A stretch of DNA of 6,739 nt from Deltaproteobacteria bacterium (GCA_019314005.1 JAFDAE010000118.1:1-6739); one strand, 5' to 3'; counted from the first letter of the stretch, positions 1 through 5,779 are shown. Numbers and translations: made by a program. Notes: a model not told the origin generated them from the letters alone.

Positions 1-327
1 AACCATAAAGGGCATCTGCCAGAATCCGTTCATTTCAGCGGTTTCCATATGGTCGACCGCATTGTTTCGTTTGGCTCGATAATAGGTGTTGGTGTCCGTG
101 AGAAAGGGCCTGCCGCCTGCATCTTTGACCAGATCAAAGATTTGCCTTACAAGAAATGGTTCAACATAATTGGGGTTTCCTCTTTCTCCCGCATGAAGCT
201 TAATGGCCACCAAATCTCCGGGTTCGATCACCCGGAGAATATCAGACTCCGAATAGAGAGCTGCCGCACTGTTTAAAAGATTAGTATTGGCGCTCCATGG
301 AGTGAAAAAAACTTTGTCTTGAGCCAT
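1..327 (-). CDS. DUF362 domain protein, N-terminal part (runs off left edge)
   Basis: The frame is open from an ATG at 327 to the window edge, giving 109 residues with no stop. It reads MAQDKVFFTPWSAN at the start. Segments typical of DUF362 proteins are visible: VAIKLHAGERGN (residues 40-51), GGRPFLTDTNTYY (71-83) and NNAVDHMETAEMNGF (88-102). Family members usually carry this domain followed by ferredoxin-like [4Fe-4S] cysteine motifs, which would lie outside the window, so cluster binding is known of the family and not seen here. The physiological reaction is not established; a redox or cluster-associated cytoplasmic role is inference. The start is supported by a strong Shine-Dalgarno GAGGAGG (334-340, minus strand) six bases upstream. 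The gene is divergent from algH. The C-terminal portion is missing only because of the window boundary. Confidence 0.86.
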   Translation of the reverse strand, partial: MAQDKVFFTPWSANTNLLNSAAALYSESDILRVIEPGDLVAIKLHAGERGNPNYVEPFLVRQIFDLVKDAGGRPFLTDTNTYYRAKRNNAVDHMETAEMNGFWQMPFMV

Positions 328-418
328 CTCTTGCCTCCTCTGGATGTGGTCTTGTACTTTCTTTGACGGACGATGCATGTGTCACTTATGTTACTACCAA
401 AATGTTTTCAAAGTGTAA

Positions 419-447
419 TTGCTAACATAGTATACTTATGGTATCAT
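419..447 (+). promoter_or_regulatory. Possible sigma-70 promoter for algH
   Basis: TTGCTA (419-424), a 17-base spacer and TATCAT (442-447) match the -35/-10 consensus at 4/6 and 5/6 positions. Transcription would start near 454, just before the inverted-repeat element at 460-679, placing that element in the algH 5' leader. A near-palindrome CATAGTATACTTATG (427-441) lies within the spacer and could be an operator or chance in AT-rich DNA. This is prediction from consensus only. Confidence 0.35.
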
Positions 448-459
448 TAAAATATTAAA

Positions 460-679
460 AGAGACCTTTGAAAAACGCGACATTATGAGCGCTGACGCTT
501 CACTTCGTGTCCGTGATGCGGCGTCAGGCTTCAAATTTTGGCACGCAGTGAAGCGTCAGCGCTATCCTCGAAATACCCAATGTATTCCTCCGGTTAAAAT
601 TTTTGCCTTCCCCCGGCGACGGGATTTCACTTCGTTCAACTTGCCTGACGAAAAAATGTCGCGTTTTTCAAAGGTCTCT
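460..679. mobile_element. MITE-like element with 25-bp perfect terminal inverted repeats
   Basis: Positions 460-484 (beginning AGAGACCTTTGAAAAACGCG) are the exact reverse complement of 655-679. The pairing stops abruptly outside these arms. Taking the element as 461-678, both sides carry the direct repeat TAAAA (456-460 and 679-683), a possible 5-bp target duplication, though AT-rich flanks make this modest evidence. A second perfect inverted repeat of 16 bp sits inside (488-503 with 548-563, AGCGCTGACGCTTCAC), and TTTCACTTCGT-like and GCCTGACG-like fragments recur near 625-650. No transposase is encoded; the length of about 220 bp and strong palindromy fit a non-autonomous miniature inverted-repeat transposable element. 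The family is not identifiable by eye. It lies 64 bases upstream of the algH start. Confidence 0.8.
488..563. repeat. Internal 16-bp inverted repeat of the MITE-like element
   Basis: AGCGCTGACGCTTCAC at 488-503 pairs perfectly with its reverse complement at 548-563, separated by 44 bases. In RNA this would be a stable GC-rich hairpin within the leader of algH if the upstream promoter is used. It is nested asymmetrically in the larger element, closer to the left terminus. Confidence 0.75.
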
Positions 680-731
680 AAAAATGGGTCCATCAAACTC
701 TTTTTACGCAACCATAAATACCATGTCTAAA

Positions 732-740
732 AGGGATAGG
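732..740 (+). promoter_or_regulatory. Ribosome binding site deciding the algH start
   Basis: AGGGATAGG lies a few bases before ATG at 744. The alternative in-frame ATG at 723 has no purine-rich sequence ahead of it, and the ATG at 603 lies inside the mobile element. Hence 744 is preferred. Confidence 0.55.
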
Positions 741-743
741 ATA

Positions 744-1307
744 ATGGATGACAATGGTGTAACTAATTACTTCGCACCCGGGATCATAATCGCAGCTCCC
801 GAGCTCAAGGACCCTAACTTTTATCATTCTGTGGTATTGATGATAGAGCATAACGAAAACGGGGCCTTTGGGCTGGTGATCAATTCTCCTCTGGAAACCA
901 CTGTGACGGAGTTTTTGTCCACTTTAGATATTAAGTACCGTGGTCCTTCCGATAAACCTGCGCTACTGGGAGGACCGGTTGGTCATGATCACATATGTTT
1001 TATACATTCGAGTAAATACGACTGGGAAGAGACCCTTAAGATAAGTGAATCTGTTAGCCTAAGTTTTACAATGGAAGGGTTGCGTGAGCTTTCAGACGTT
1101 GGTGAAACAGATTTTTATGTATTGATCGGTAGCAGCGGATGGGGGCCTCTCCAATTGGAGGACGAGGTTTCCTCTGGTGCCTGGTTTACTCACCACATTA
1201 CAGCCGAACTGCTTTTTAACACCCCTTATGATAAAATGTGGGAAGAAGCCTTCCGGTCCATGGGAGTAGATCCGTTGATGTTGCATGGTTCCCAGACCAT
1301 ACAATAA
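744..1307 (+). CDS. algH: AlgH/YqgE family protein (UPF0301)
   Basis: 187 residues, the usual size for AlgH/YqgE proteins. Family hallmarks are seen in order: the N-terminal GIIIAAPELKDPNF (13-26), SVVLMIEHNENGAFGLVIN (29-47), LLGGPVGHDH (74-83) and GSSGWGPLQLEDE (129-141). The family is cytoplasmic and widespread in proteobacteria; the name comes from an implicated role in alginate regulation in Pseudomonas, but no biochemical activity is established, so no function is asserted here. A longer reading from ATG 603 exists but its first 47 codons run through the inverted-repeat element and downstream leader and match nothing in the family, so I start at 744. ATG 723 (adding seven residues, MSKRDRI) is a less likely alternative. 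The gene is monocistronic, divergent from the DUF362 gene and convergent with the transporter operon. Confidence 0.92.
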   Translation: MDDNGVTNYFAPGIIIAAPELKDPNFYHSVVLMIEHNENGAFGLVINSPLETTVTEFLSTLDIKYRGPSDKPALLGGPVGHDHICFIHSSKYDWEETLKISESVSLSFTMEGLRELSDVGETDFYVLIGSSGWGPLQLEDEVSSGAWFTHHITAELLFNTPYDKMWEEAFRSMGVDPLMLHGSQTIQ

Positions 1308-1349
1308 ATGACATATCTTGCCACAGCAGTTCTGTTTTTGAGATTTCCC

Positions 1350-1518
1350 AAATTCGAAATCCGAATATCGAAATTCGAAACAATGATCAAATTTTCTAAG
1401 TTTGAATGACCGAAACCCAAGCTTCAAAATTTGCGGGGAAGCAGTTATAATTTTGAACATTTGAGCATTTGGATTTTGGATTTGTTTCGGATTTCGTACT
1501 TCGTGCTTCGGATTTTTT
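1350..1518. repeat. Degenerate intergenic inverted repeat between convergent genes
   Basis: An imperfect palindrome fills most of the gap between algH and the transporter gene. Paired blocks include ATCCGAA (1359-1365) with TTCGGAT (1507-1513), CGAAACAA (1376-1383) with TTGTTTCG (1482-1489), and TTCAAAATT (1423-1431) with AATTTTGAA (1449-1457) flanking a short central loop. The right arm is a few bases longer between the outer blocks. The composition (repeated CGAAAT/TCCGAA words) resembles a dispersed intergenic repeat I associate with Desulfobacterales. It has no T-tract typical of an intrinsic terminator but could still separate the two converging transcripts. The short open frames crossing it are not genes. 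Confidence 0.65.
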
Positions 1519-1561
1519 GTCTGTTATCTAAAATGCCTGTTACGCTTAAAACTACTCTCTC

Positions 1562-3085
1562 TTATCTCCCCTTTAATCTATGGCGCAAAAACGGGATATG
1601 GAATAGCAGAATCATGCCGGGGATCGACGCCAGAAAACTCAGCCCGAAAAAGATGACATAGCCGAACGAGGCAGCCAAAAAACCGCTTACAACTCCCATC
1701 AATGTGCCGCAGACACTCATGAGCCCGGAGACTATGGCAAAATGTGACGCCTTGTATTCTTTCTTGCAGGTTCGCATAAGAAAGGTGACAAACACCGCTG
1801 TCCCTAATCCTCCGGCCAGCTGGTCTATAGCGTGAACAACCCCAACCATTCCTATATTGGCGGCGCCGAGTTCCGGGTGCCCGACAAGGTGGCTGAATTT
1901 GTACGCCATCCCCATGTAGACCACATTGGTCAGATTCTGGGCAAGTGTTATGGGCCAAATAGTTTTTATAAGATCATAGCGCGATATCAGCCATCCGCCT
2001 GCGATGGTTCCGGTAATTGAACAAAGGGTGCCGATGGTTCCTGAGATGATACCGAATTCGAATTTTGTAATTCCTATATCGAGAATAAAAGGGGTAGACA
2101 TGGATGACAGGAGTGATTCGCCGGCCCTGTACAGTATGACAAACAAGAGGATCTGCTTGATCTTTGGTTGATCAAGAAAAGATATAAACGAGTTCCCAAC
2201 TATAGAGTTTGATTGTTCAAGCCTTCTTTTTAGCGGTTTAAAAGCGATAACAAGGGATGTAATAACAATTAAAAGGGCAAGCCCTATCCAATCCGGGGTA
2301 GACATGCGATCGAGGTAAGGCCTGATGGGGGCTGTTGTTGTCTTGAAGAGGTCTGATTCGATCAGGGCCCGGGCTATGAAAAAAAAGAAAACAGCGCTTG
2401 CTGTGATAATGATGTTTTTTCCGCTCAATACGCTGCGCCATATACTTGATATGGGCCGGGTTTCGATTTCGACTCTGGGAAGGTATATCTGGCGATAGAT
2501 AACGAGGACGCCGAATATGATTCCTGCCAGAACAAATCCGGCAAGCCAGTTTGTTTTTCCCACGAGGGACACGATACCGCCCGCACCGGCGATAAGCGCC
2601 AGCCGATATGCCATCACCCGGTATCCCACAAACTTTGCCTGGCCGTCGTCGTCTAAGGCCTCCATATAATAACCATCGATGGCAATGTCATTTGTCGCGG
2701 ACAGAACAGCCATAACAAAAAAAAGTATGGCTACGAATTTGAGAGATTCCGGAAGCGTCGAGGCAAACGCCATCAGAAGAGCGACAACCATAAGGCAAAG
2801 CTGCATCAGGCAGAGCCATTTCCTTTTTGTCCCCACCGATTCTATGAACGGCGCCCATAGAAATTTGAGTGTCCATGGAAGACCATAGAGGGATGTTAAC
2901 CCGATGGCCTGGAGTGTGGCATTATGATCTTTAAAAAAGACACTCGAAATTTGGCGCACAAGCGAGAAGGGAAGCCCTTCGGCAAAGTAGGTCGTCCCTG
3001 TCCAGAGGAAAGGGTTTTGAAGAAAGCGGGTTGGCTTTTGGGGCGCATTTGTATTGGTAACGTTATCTAATTCGGAATTCCTCAA
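1562..3085 (-). CDS. MFS transporter, AmpG-like
   Basis: A 507-residue polytopic membrane protein with about twelve hydrophobic segments. It resembles the AmpG (muropeptide permease) and acetyl-CoA-transporter-like branch of the major facilitator superfamily: YFAEGLPFSLVRQ (33-45), LPWTLKFLWAPFIE (69-82) followed by a basic loop TKRKW (86-90), and SATNDIAIDGYYMEAL (129-144), the counterpart of the AmpG SASQDI segment. AmpG proper imports anhydromuropeptides for cell-wall recycling; whether this protein carries the same substrate cannot be told from sequence. The start is unusual: the first codon is TTG (3085-3083), overlapping the TGA stop of the upstream YkgJ gene by 4 bp. No in-frame ATG occurs before residue 94, which would delete the first two membrane segments, so TTG is likely real and translation is probably coupled. 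A GGGG ten bases upstream is a weak ribosome site. Confidence 0.85.
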   Translation of the reverse strand: MRNSELDNVTNTNAPQKPTRFLQNPFLWTGTTYFAEGLPFSLVRQISSVFFKDHNATLQAIGLTSLYGLPWTLKFLWAPFIESVGTKRKWLCLMQLCLMVVALLMAFASTLPESLKFVAILFFVMAVLSATNDIAIDGYYMEALDDDGQAKFVGYRVMAYRLALIAGAGGIVSLVGKTNWLAGFVLAGIIFGVLVIYRQIYLPRVEIETRPISSIWRSVLSGKNIIITASAVFFFFIARALIESDLFKTTTAPIRPYLDRMSTPDWIGLALLIVITSLVIAFKPLKRRLEQSNSIVGNSFISFLDQPKIKQILLFVILYRAGESLLSSMSTPFILDIGITKFEFGIISGTIGTLCSITGTIAGGWLISRYDLIKTIWPITLAQNLTNVVYMGMAYKFSHLVGHPELGAANIGMVGVVHAIDQLAGGLGTAVFVTFLMRTCKKEYKASHFAIVSGLMSVCGTLMGVVSGFLAASFGYVIFFGLSFLASIPGMILLFHIPFLRHRLKGR

Positions 3086-3103
3086 TTCCCCAATTCCCCA
3101 ATT
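3076..3103. repeat. 8-bp tandem repeat array at the ykgJ/MFS junction
   Basis: Units AATTCCTC (3076-3083), AATTCCCC (3084-3091) and AATTCCCC (3092-3099), then a partial AATT (3100-3103). On the coding minus strand this reads AATTGGGG-AATTGGGG-GAGGAATT-type sequence, covering the last codons and stop of the upstream gene and the TTG start of the transporter. Because the unit is not a multiple of three, gain or loss of one copy would shift the upstream reading frame at its tail and alter the overlap. Confidence 0.7.
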
Positions 3104-3819
3104 TTTTGTTCTATCGGGGAAAGCAAAAAGGTATCCCCCTCCTGTTTGACTTGAAGCCCGAACATCTTGATAGTTGTTGTCAACGGTCTTCCAAAGAAAA
3201 AATCCATTTCTTCTATTGGCAGTTCAAGTCTCTGAGCAACCAAGGGTCGCAGGTTGTGGTCGAAATGGAGTAGTTCAAGGACCTTGTCAACCGCGTCTTC
3301 TGCCTCCGGTCCTTCCAGTTTTTGTATCAACGTTTCGAGCGCAAGATAAGAACATCTCTGGTCGTGAGTGGCGATGATTTGCGCTACTGCTGTATCGGAA
3401 GGGATGAGGTGTCTTCTTTGGAGCCTATTCTTTTCGTAAACGGCTTCAAGATCCTTGGTGTCCCAGCACTTTAAGAGCCTGCACTCGATGGGTCTGTTTT
3501 CATATATTGCGCAGCCTTTTTGTTGCTTGTCATAGAAAATGCAAGTATGGCTTTGCCCTGTTCCCTTGATCTTTATGATCTCTTCGGACAGTACCGAGGG
3601 TTTGCCCGCTACATTATTAAGAACAGTTTCTCCCCGTCTGACCGTATAAAGAGATGATCGTTTTATGGCGTCGTTTTTCAGCAACCCCAAATCTTCTACA
3701 TGGAGTGCAGGCCCGCCCTTGATACAACAGGTGCCGCACCGAATGCAGTGGGTACGAGGGGCTTCTTCGTTCTGATGTATATCGGGTTTGTTGTCTGATC
3801 GTGCGGTTGATGGGTGCAT
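3082..3819 (-). CDS. YkgJ family cysteine-cluster protein
   Basis: 245 residues. The YkgJ (CxxCxxCC, zinc/iron-chelating domain, formerly UPF0153) signature is complete: CIRCGTCC at residues 25-32, then C93, C103 in GCAIYENRPIECR with C113, and C118. These cysteines are believed to bind metal or a cluster; no enzyme activity is established for the family. The C-terminal half (about 125-245) has no motif I recognise and is probably helical. No signal peptide or membrane segment is visible, so it is cytoplasmic. Start is ATG 3819; the sequence ahead of it (AACACCGATT) has only a weak ribosome site, but no better in-frame start is near. It is the first gene of a two-gene operon, with its TGA overlapping the TTG start of the AmpG-like transporter. 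A link between the two functions is inferred only from this overlap. Confidence 0.9.
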   Translation of the reverse strand: MHPSTARSDNKPDIHQNEEAPRTHCIRCGTCCIKGGPALHVEDLGLLKNDAIKRSSLYTVRRGETVLNNVAGKPSVLSEEIIKIKGTGQSHTCIFYDKQQKGCAIYENRPIECRLLKCWDTKDLEAVYEKNRLQRRHLIPSDTAVAQIIATHDQRCSYLALETLIQKLEGPEAEDAVDKVLELLHFDHNLRPLVAQRLELPIEEMDFFFGRPLTTTIKMFGLQVKQEGDTFLLSPIEQKIGELGN

Positions 3820-3871
3820 AATCGGTGTTTATCAAAAAGGTTAAACGATGTCGAGGGCAAAAAGATCCTCG

Positions 3872-3900
3872 TTGACAACACAAAGGGGGTTTGTTAAACG
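3872..3900 (+). promoter_or_regulatory. Possible promoter upstream of the first TPR gene
   Basis: A perfect -35 TTGACA (3872-3877) is followed after 17 bases by TAAACG (3895-3900), a poor -10 with 3/6 matches. If used, transcription would begin just before the inverted-repeat element at 3916-4230 and pass through it to the TPR gene at 4261. Weak prediction. Confidence 0.25.
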
Positions 3901-3915
3901 CTTATGGTGTTAATA

Positions 3916-4230
3916 ATCGACGGGCTGTTGCCCAAATATGCTCAGTGACGTTTACGAGTGCTACAGCCTGGTACTGGGTATTTCTTTTTGAGCCAGGTCA
4001 CTTATAAGGTTTGAGAGGCCTCACAACGGCACAAAACACGGCATACACCAAAACCATATTGCAACAAACCTCCACGCTCGTGCCGTCATCTACGCGTGCC
4101 TGGTTCAAGTGGCTCCAACAGAGTGCTTTTTGCCAGCACGATGCGATTTGACCTGACTCAAAAATAAATACCCAGCACCAGGCTTGCTAATAACCAGCAA
4201 GCGCATTTGTTTGGACAACAGCCCGTCGAT
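3916..4230. mobile_element. Large nested inverted-repeat element, MITE-like, about 315 bp
   Basis: This fills most of the 440-bp gene-free gap 3820-4260. The outer arms begin ATCGACGGGCTGTTG (3916-3930) and pair with 4216-4230; with the next bases the match is about 20 of 21. A second arm pair of 36 bases, 3965-4000 with 4149-4184 (left arm starting AGCCTGGTACTGGGTATTT), matches at 33 of 36. The spacing from outer to inner arm is nearly equal on both sides (49 and 46 bases), so it looks like one long, diverged terminal inverted repeat. The central 148 bases (4001-4148) lack long pairing apart from a short ACGGCAC/GTGCCGT pair. No open frame resembling a transposase is present. No clear target-site duplication is visible; flanks are TTAATA and AGTAAA. 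A non-autonomous transposable element is the best guess; a structured leader RNA is the alternative. Confidence 0.7.
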
Positions 4231-4250
4231 AGTAAACCAAGAGTTTTTTG

Positions 4251-4255
4251 AGGAG
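4251..4255 (+). promoter_or_regulatory. Ribosome binding site of the first TPR gene
   Basis: AGGAG lies five bases ahead of ATG 4261. It shows that translation was meant to start here, well before the in-frame stop at 4417, and not at the GTG at 4552 inside the repeat region. Confidence 0.8.
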
Positions 4256-4260
4256 ATCTC

Positions 4261-4899
4261 ATGGCACAAGAACAAGAGAACCAACAGACATTGGATCAAT
4301 GGATAGCAGAGTTAAAGGAAGAGATTTCAAAAAATCCCGGAGCTGGTCGAGCCCACTATAATTTGGGCGTGGCTTATGTAAGCGAGAGCCTGCCGGATCA
4401 GGCAATCGAAGAATTCTAAAAAGCAATAGAAAAGATTCCGGAGCTTGTAGAGGCATATATAAATCTGGGAGGGTTATATGCTCAGAAGAATGAATTAGAC
4501 AATGCGATCGAAGTCAACCAGAAGGCGGCCCAGCTTCAACCGAATTTCCCGGTGTCACATGCAAACTTAGGCGTTGCCTATCTTCAAAAGGGATATGCTG
4601 ACTTAGCAATTGAGGCGCTTGAAAAAGCGGTTTTGATTGAGCCCCGATTTATCAGGGCGCATGGTACATTGGGCGCTGCATATCTGCAGGAAGGGATGCT
4701 TGATGAAAGTATTCGTGCCGGCAGAAAGGCCCTGGAACTGGATGCTAAATTCGCGCCTGCGCATAACAACCTGGCAGTGGCTTATTATTACAAGGAAGAG
4801 TTTGAAGAAGCGATTAAACATTTTGATAAGGCCATAGAGTTTGGTTTTGAGGTGGAGCCGGAGTTGTTGAGAGCGCTGGAGCCATATCGTAAACAGTAG
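4261..4899 (+). pseudogene. TPR-repeat protein interrupted by an in-frame TAA
   Basis: Starting at ATG 4261, which has a good AGGAG ribosome site, the frame reads MAQEQENQQTLDQWIAELKE and reaches a TAA at 4417-4419 (codon 53). The same frame then stays open for 159 more codons to TAG 4899. Read through, it encodes about 212 residues with five tetratricopeptide repeats, e.g. AHYNLGVAY (31-39), EAYINLGGLY, SHANLGVAYLQKG, AHGTLGAAYLQEG and AHNNLAVAY. It aligns without gaps to the neighbouring TPR protein; the stop falls where that protein has Gln49 (LQEAI). A CAA or GAA codon changed by one base would explain it. No convincing restart follows the stop; GTG 4552 lacks a ribosome site and lies mid-repeat. 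So this is a recent nonsense mutation, a sequencing error, or a gene making only a 52-residue stub. TAA rules out the usual selenocysteine or pyrrolysine recoding. TPR proteins act as protein-binding scaffolds; the partner is unknown. Confidence 0.85.
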
Positions 4900-4920
4900 G
4901 CTTGCATGCCTATCTTTTTT
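4897..4920 (+). terminator. Intrinsic-type terminator after the first TPR gene
   Basis: TAGGC (4897-4901) pairs with GCCTA (4908-4912) around a six-base loop, followed by TCTTTTTT (4913-4920). The stem includes the TAG stop codon of the gene. The stem is short (five pairs plus a possible G-U), so efficiency is uncertain, but position and T-tract are right. Confidence 0.6.
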
Positions 4921-4921
4921 G

Positions 4922-4950
4922 TTGACAAACAAGCTGTGCAATTTTATAAA
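4922..4950 (+). promoter_or_regulatory. Strong sigma-70 promoter for the second TPR gene
   Basis: TTGACA (4922-4927) matches the -35 consensus exactly. After the optimal 17-base spacer comes TATAAA (4945-4950), 5/6 to the -10 consensus. Transcription would start near 4957, leaving a leader of about 100 bases before ATG 5058. It directly follows the terminator of the first TPR gene, so the two paralogues appear to be separate transcription units. Confidence 0.75.
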
Positions 4951-4958
4951 AAACTTTC

Positions 4959-4974
4959 TGTAACTACTCAGGTT
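4959..4974 (+). repeat. Short dispersed repeat, copy 1
   Basis: TGTAACTACTCAGGTT occurs here, and 15 of 16 bases recur at 5780-5795 (TGTAACTGCTCAGGTT). Both copies are followed by GTTCAC-containing sequence. It lies just after the predicted transcription start of the second TPR gene. The motif resembles a dispersed intergenic element I associate with Desulfobacterales. Confidence 0.5.
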
Positions 4975-5005
4975 GTTAGGTTCACAGTTGCCTCTTTTTT
5001 ATAGA

Positions 5006-5017
5006 TTGGCCGGCCAA
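5006..5017. promoter_or_regulatory. 12-bp perfect palindrome in the leader of the second TPR gene
   Basis: TTGGCCGGCCAA is an exact palindrome between the predicted transcription start and ATG 5058. It could be an operator half-pair or a chance GC palindrome; no regulator is suggested by the sequence. Confidence 0.25.
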
Positions 5018-5057
5018 CAACGAGTTCGAGCCATAAGTCATAAAGGATATAATAAAG

Positions 5058-5678
5058 ATGAAAAAGGCACAAAACGCGGAAGAATACATAACACAACAAA
5101 GGAACATAATAATCTCAAACCCGGATTGTGGGACATCACATTACAACCTTGCCGTAGCTTTGCTGGGGCAGCAAGAGTATGATGAGGCTGAAAGGGAGCT
5201 CCAGGAGGCAATTCGGAGCAGTCCAACCCTTGCTGAAGCATATGTGCAGTTAGGTGGACTCTGCCTGCAACGCGGGGATCTGGACGGCTGCCTCGCATAC
5301 AACAAGGAGGCGATTAAGGTAAGGGCCGGGTTTTTTGAAGCCCACGGAAATATTGGATTTGTACATCTTCAAAAGGGAGAGACGGAGGAAGCTATTGCAG
5401 CGCTTAAAAAGGCTATTCGTTACAACTCCAACTTCATTCAGGCTTATGCCACATTAGCAAACGCCTACCTCATGTCAGGGCTGGTTGATGAGAGTATAGC
5501 AGCTAACCTGAAGGCCTTGAAACTCGAACCCAATTTTTCGGTCGCCCACAACAACCTGGCGATAGCCTATATTGAAAAAAAGGAATATGACAAGGCCGTA
5601 GAACATTGTGACAAGGCAATTGAACTTGGTTATGAGGTGGCTCCGGAAATCCGGGAAGAGATTGAAAAGCACAGATAA
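5058..5678 (+). CDS. TPR-repeat protein, intact paralogue
   Basis: 206 residues, consisting of a short N-terminal segment (1-24) and five consecutive 34-residue tetratricopeptide repeats: around 26-59 (SHYNLAVAL), 60-93 (EAYVQLGGLCLQRGDLD), 94-127 (EAHGNIGFVHLQKG), 128-161 (QAYATLANAYLMSG) and 162-195 (VAHNNLAIAYIEKKEYDKAVEH), then a capping helix. There is no signal peptide or membrane segment, so it is cytoplasmic. TPR arrays form helical scaffolds that bind other proteins; the client is not evident. Start is ATG 5058, with AAAGGAT about eleven bases upstream as a distant ribosome site. It aligns gap-free to the broken gene just upstream and is clearly its tandem duplicate, but has its own strong promoter. 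Both could replace each other, which would relax selection on the first copy. Confidence 0.92.
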   Translation: MKKAQNAEEYITQQRNIIISNPDCGTSHYNLAVALLGQQEYDEAERELQEAIRSSPTLAEAYVQLGGLCLQRGDLDGCLAYNKEAIKVRAGFFEAHGNIGFVHLQKGETEEAIAALKKAIRYNSNFIQAYATLANAYLMSGLVDESIAANLKALKLEPNFSVAHNNLAIAYIEKKEYDKAVEHCDKAIELGYEVAPEIREEIEKHR

Positions 5679-5688
5679 GAAAAAAGTG

Positions 5689-5719
5689 TAAAGTGCCTAA
5701 AGTGAACTAAAGTGCCTAA
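5689..5719. repeat. Direct repeat TAAAGTGCCTAA, two copies
   Basis: TAAAGTGCCTAA at 5689-5700 and 5708-5719, period 19, with additional AAAGTG words between and before them. It starts about ten bases after the stop of the second TPR gene. Confidence 0.6.
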
Positions 5720-5723
5720 GGTT

Positions 5724-5758
5724 GCCGACTTCGCCATAGTAGCCCTGGCTACGACGGC
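5724..5758 (+). repeat. Small hairpin after the second TPR gene
   Basis: GTAGC (5739-5743) pairs with GCTAC (5748-5752) around CCTG, and GCCG (5724-5727) can pair with CGGC (5755-5758). There is no T-tract, so it is not a standard intrinsic terminator, though it could stabilise the 3' end of the transcript. Confidence 0.35.
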
Positions 5759-5779
5759 TGAAAAGGTGGTACGCCAATT

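Noticed and set aside
485..730. 81-residue open frame across the MITE-like element
   Set aside because: It lies almost wholly inside the inverted-repeat element, has no ribosome site and resembles nothing known.
603..743. N-terminal extension of AlgH starting at ATG 603
   Set aside because: The extension reads through the mobile element and leader; the family homology and a ribosome site begin at 744.
1092..1460. 122-residue minus-strand open frame overlapping the end of algH
   Set aside because: It is antisense to algH and runs into the degenerate repeat, with no recognisable protein features.
3916..4230. CRISPR array or retron-type RNA in the long gene-free gap
   Set aside because: There are no regularly spaced direct repeats and no adjacent cas or reverse transcriptase gene; the structure is two large inverted arms.
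4105..4299. 64-residue minus-strand open frame in the gap before the first TPR gene
   Set aside because: It lies mostly within the inverted-repeat element and overlaps the TPR start antisense; no supporting features.
4417..4419. Recoding of the internal stop as selenocysteine or pyrrolysine
   Set aside because: The codon is TAA, whereas those residues use TGA and TAG; the paralogue has Gln at this position.
4552..4899. Separate 115-residue TPR gene starting at GTG 4552
   Set aside because: The same frame extends upstream with TPR repeats to ATG 4261 and a good ribosome site; GTG 4552 is an internal Val codon with no ribosome site.
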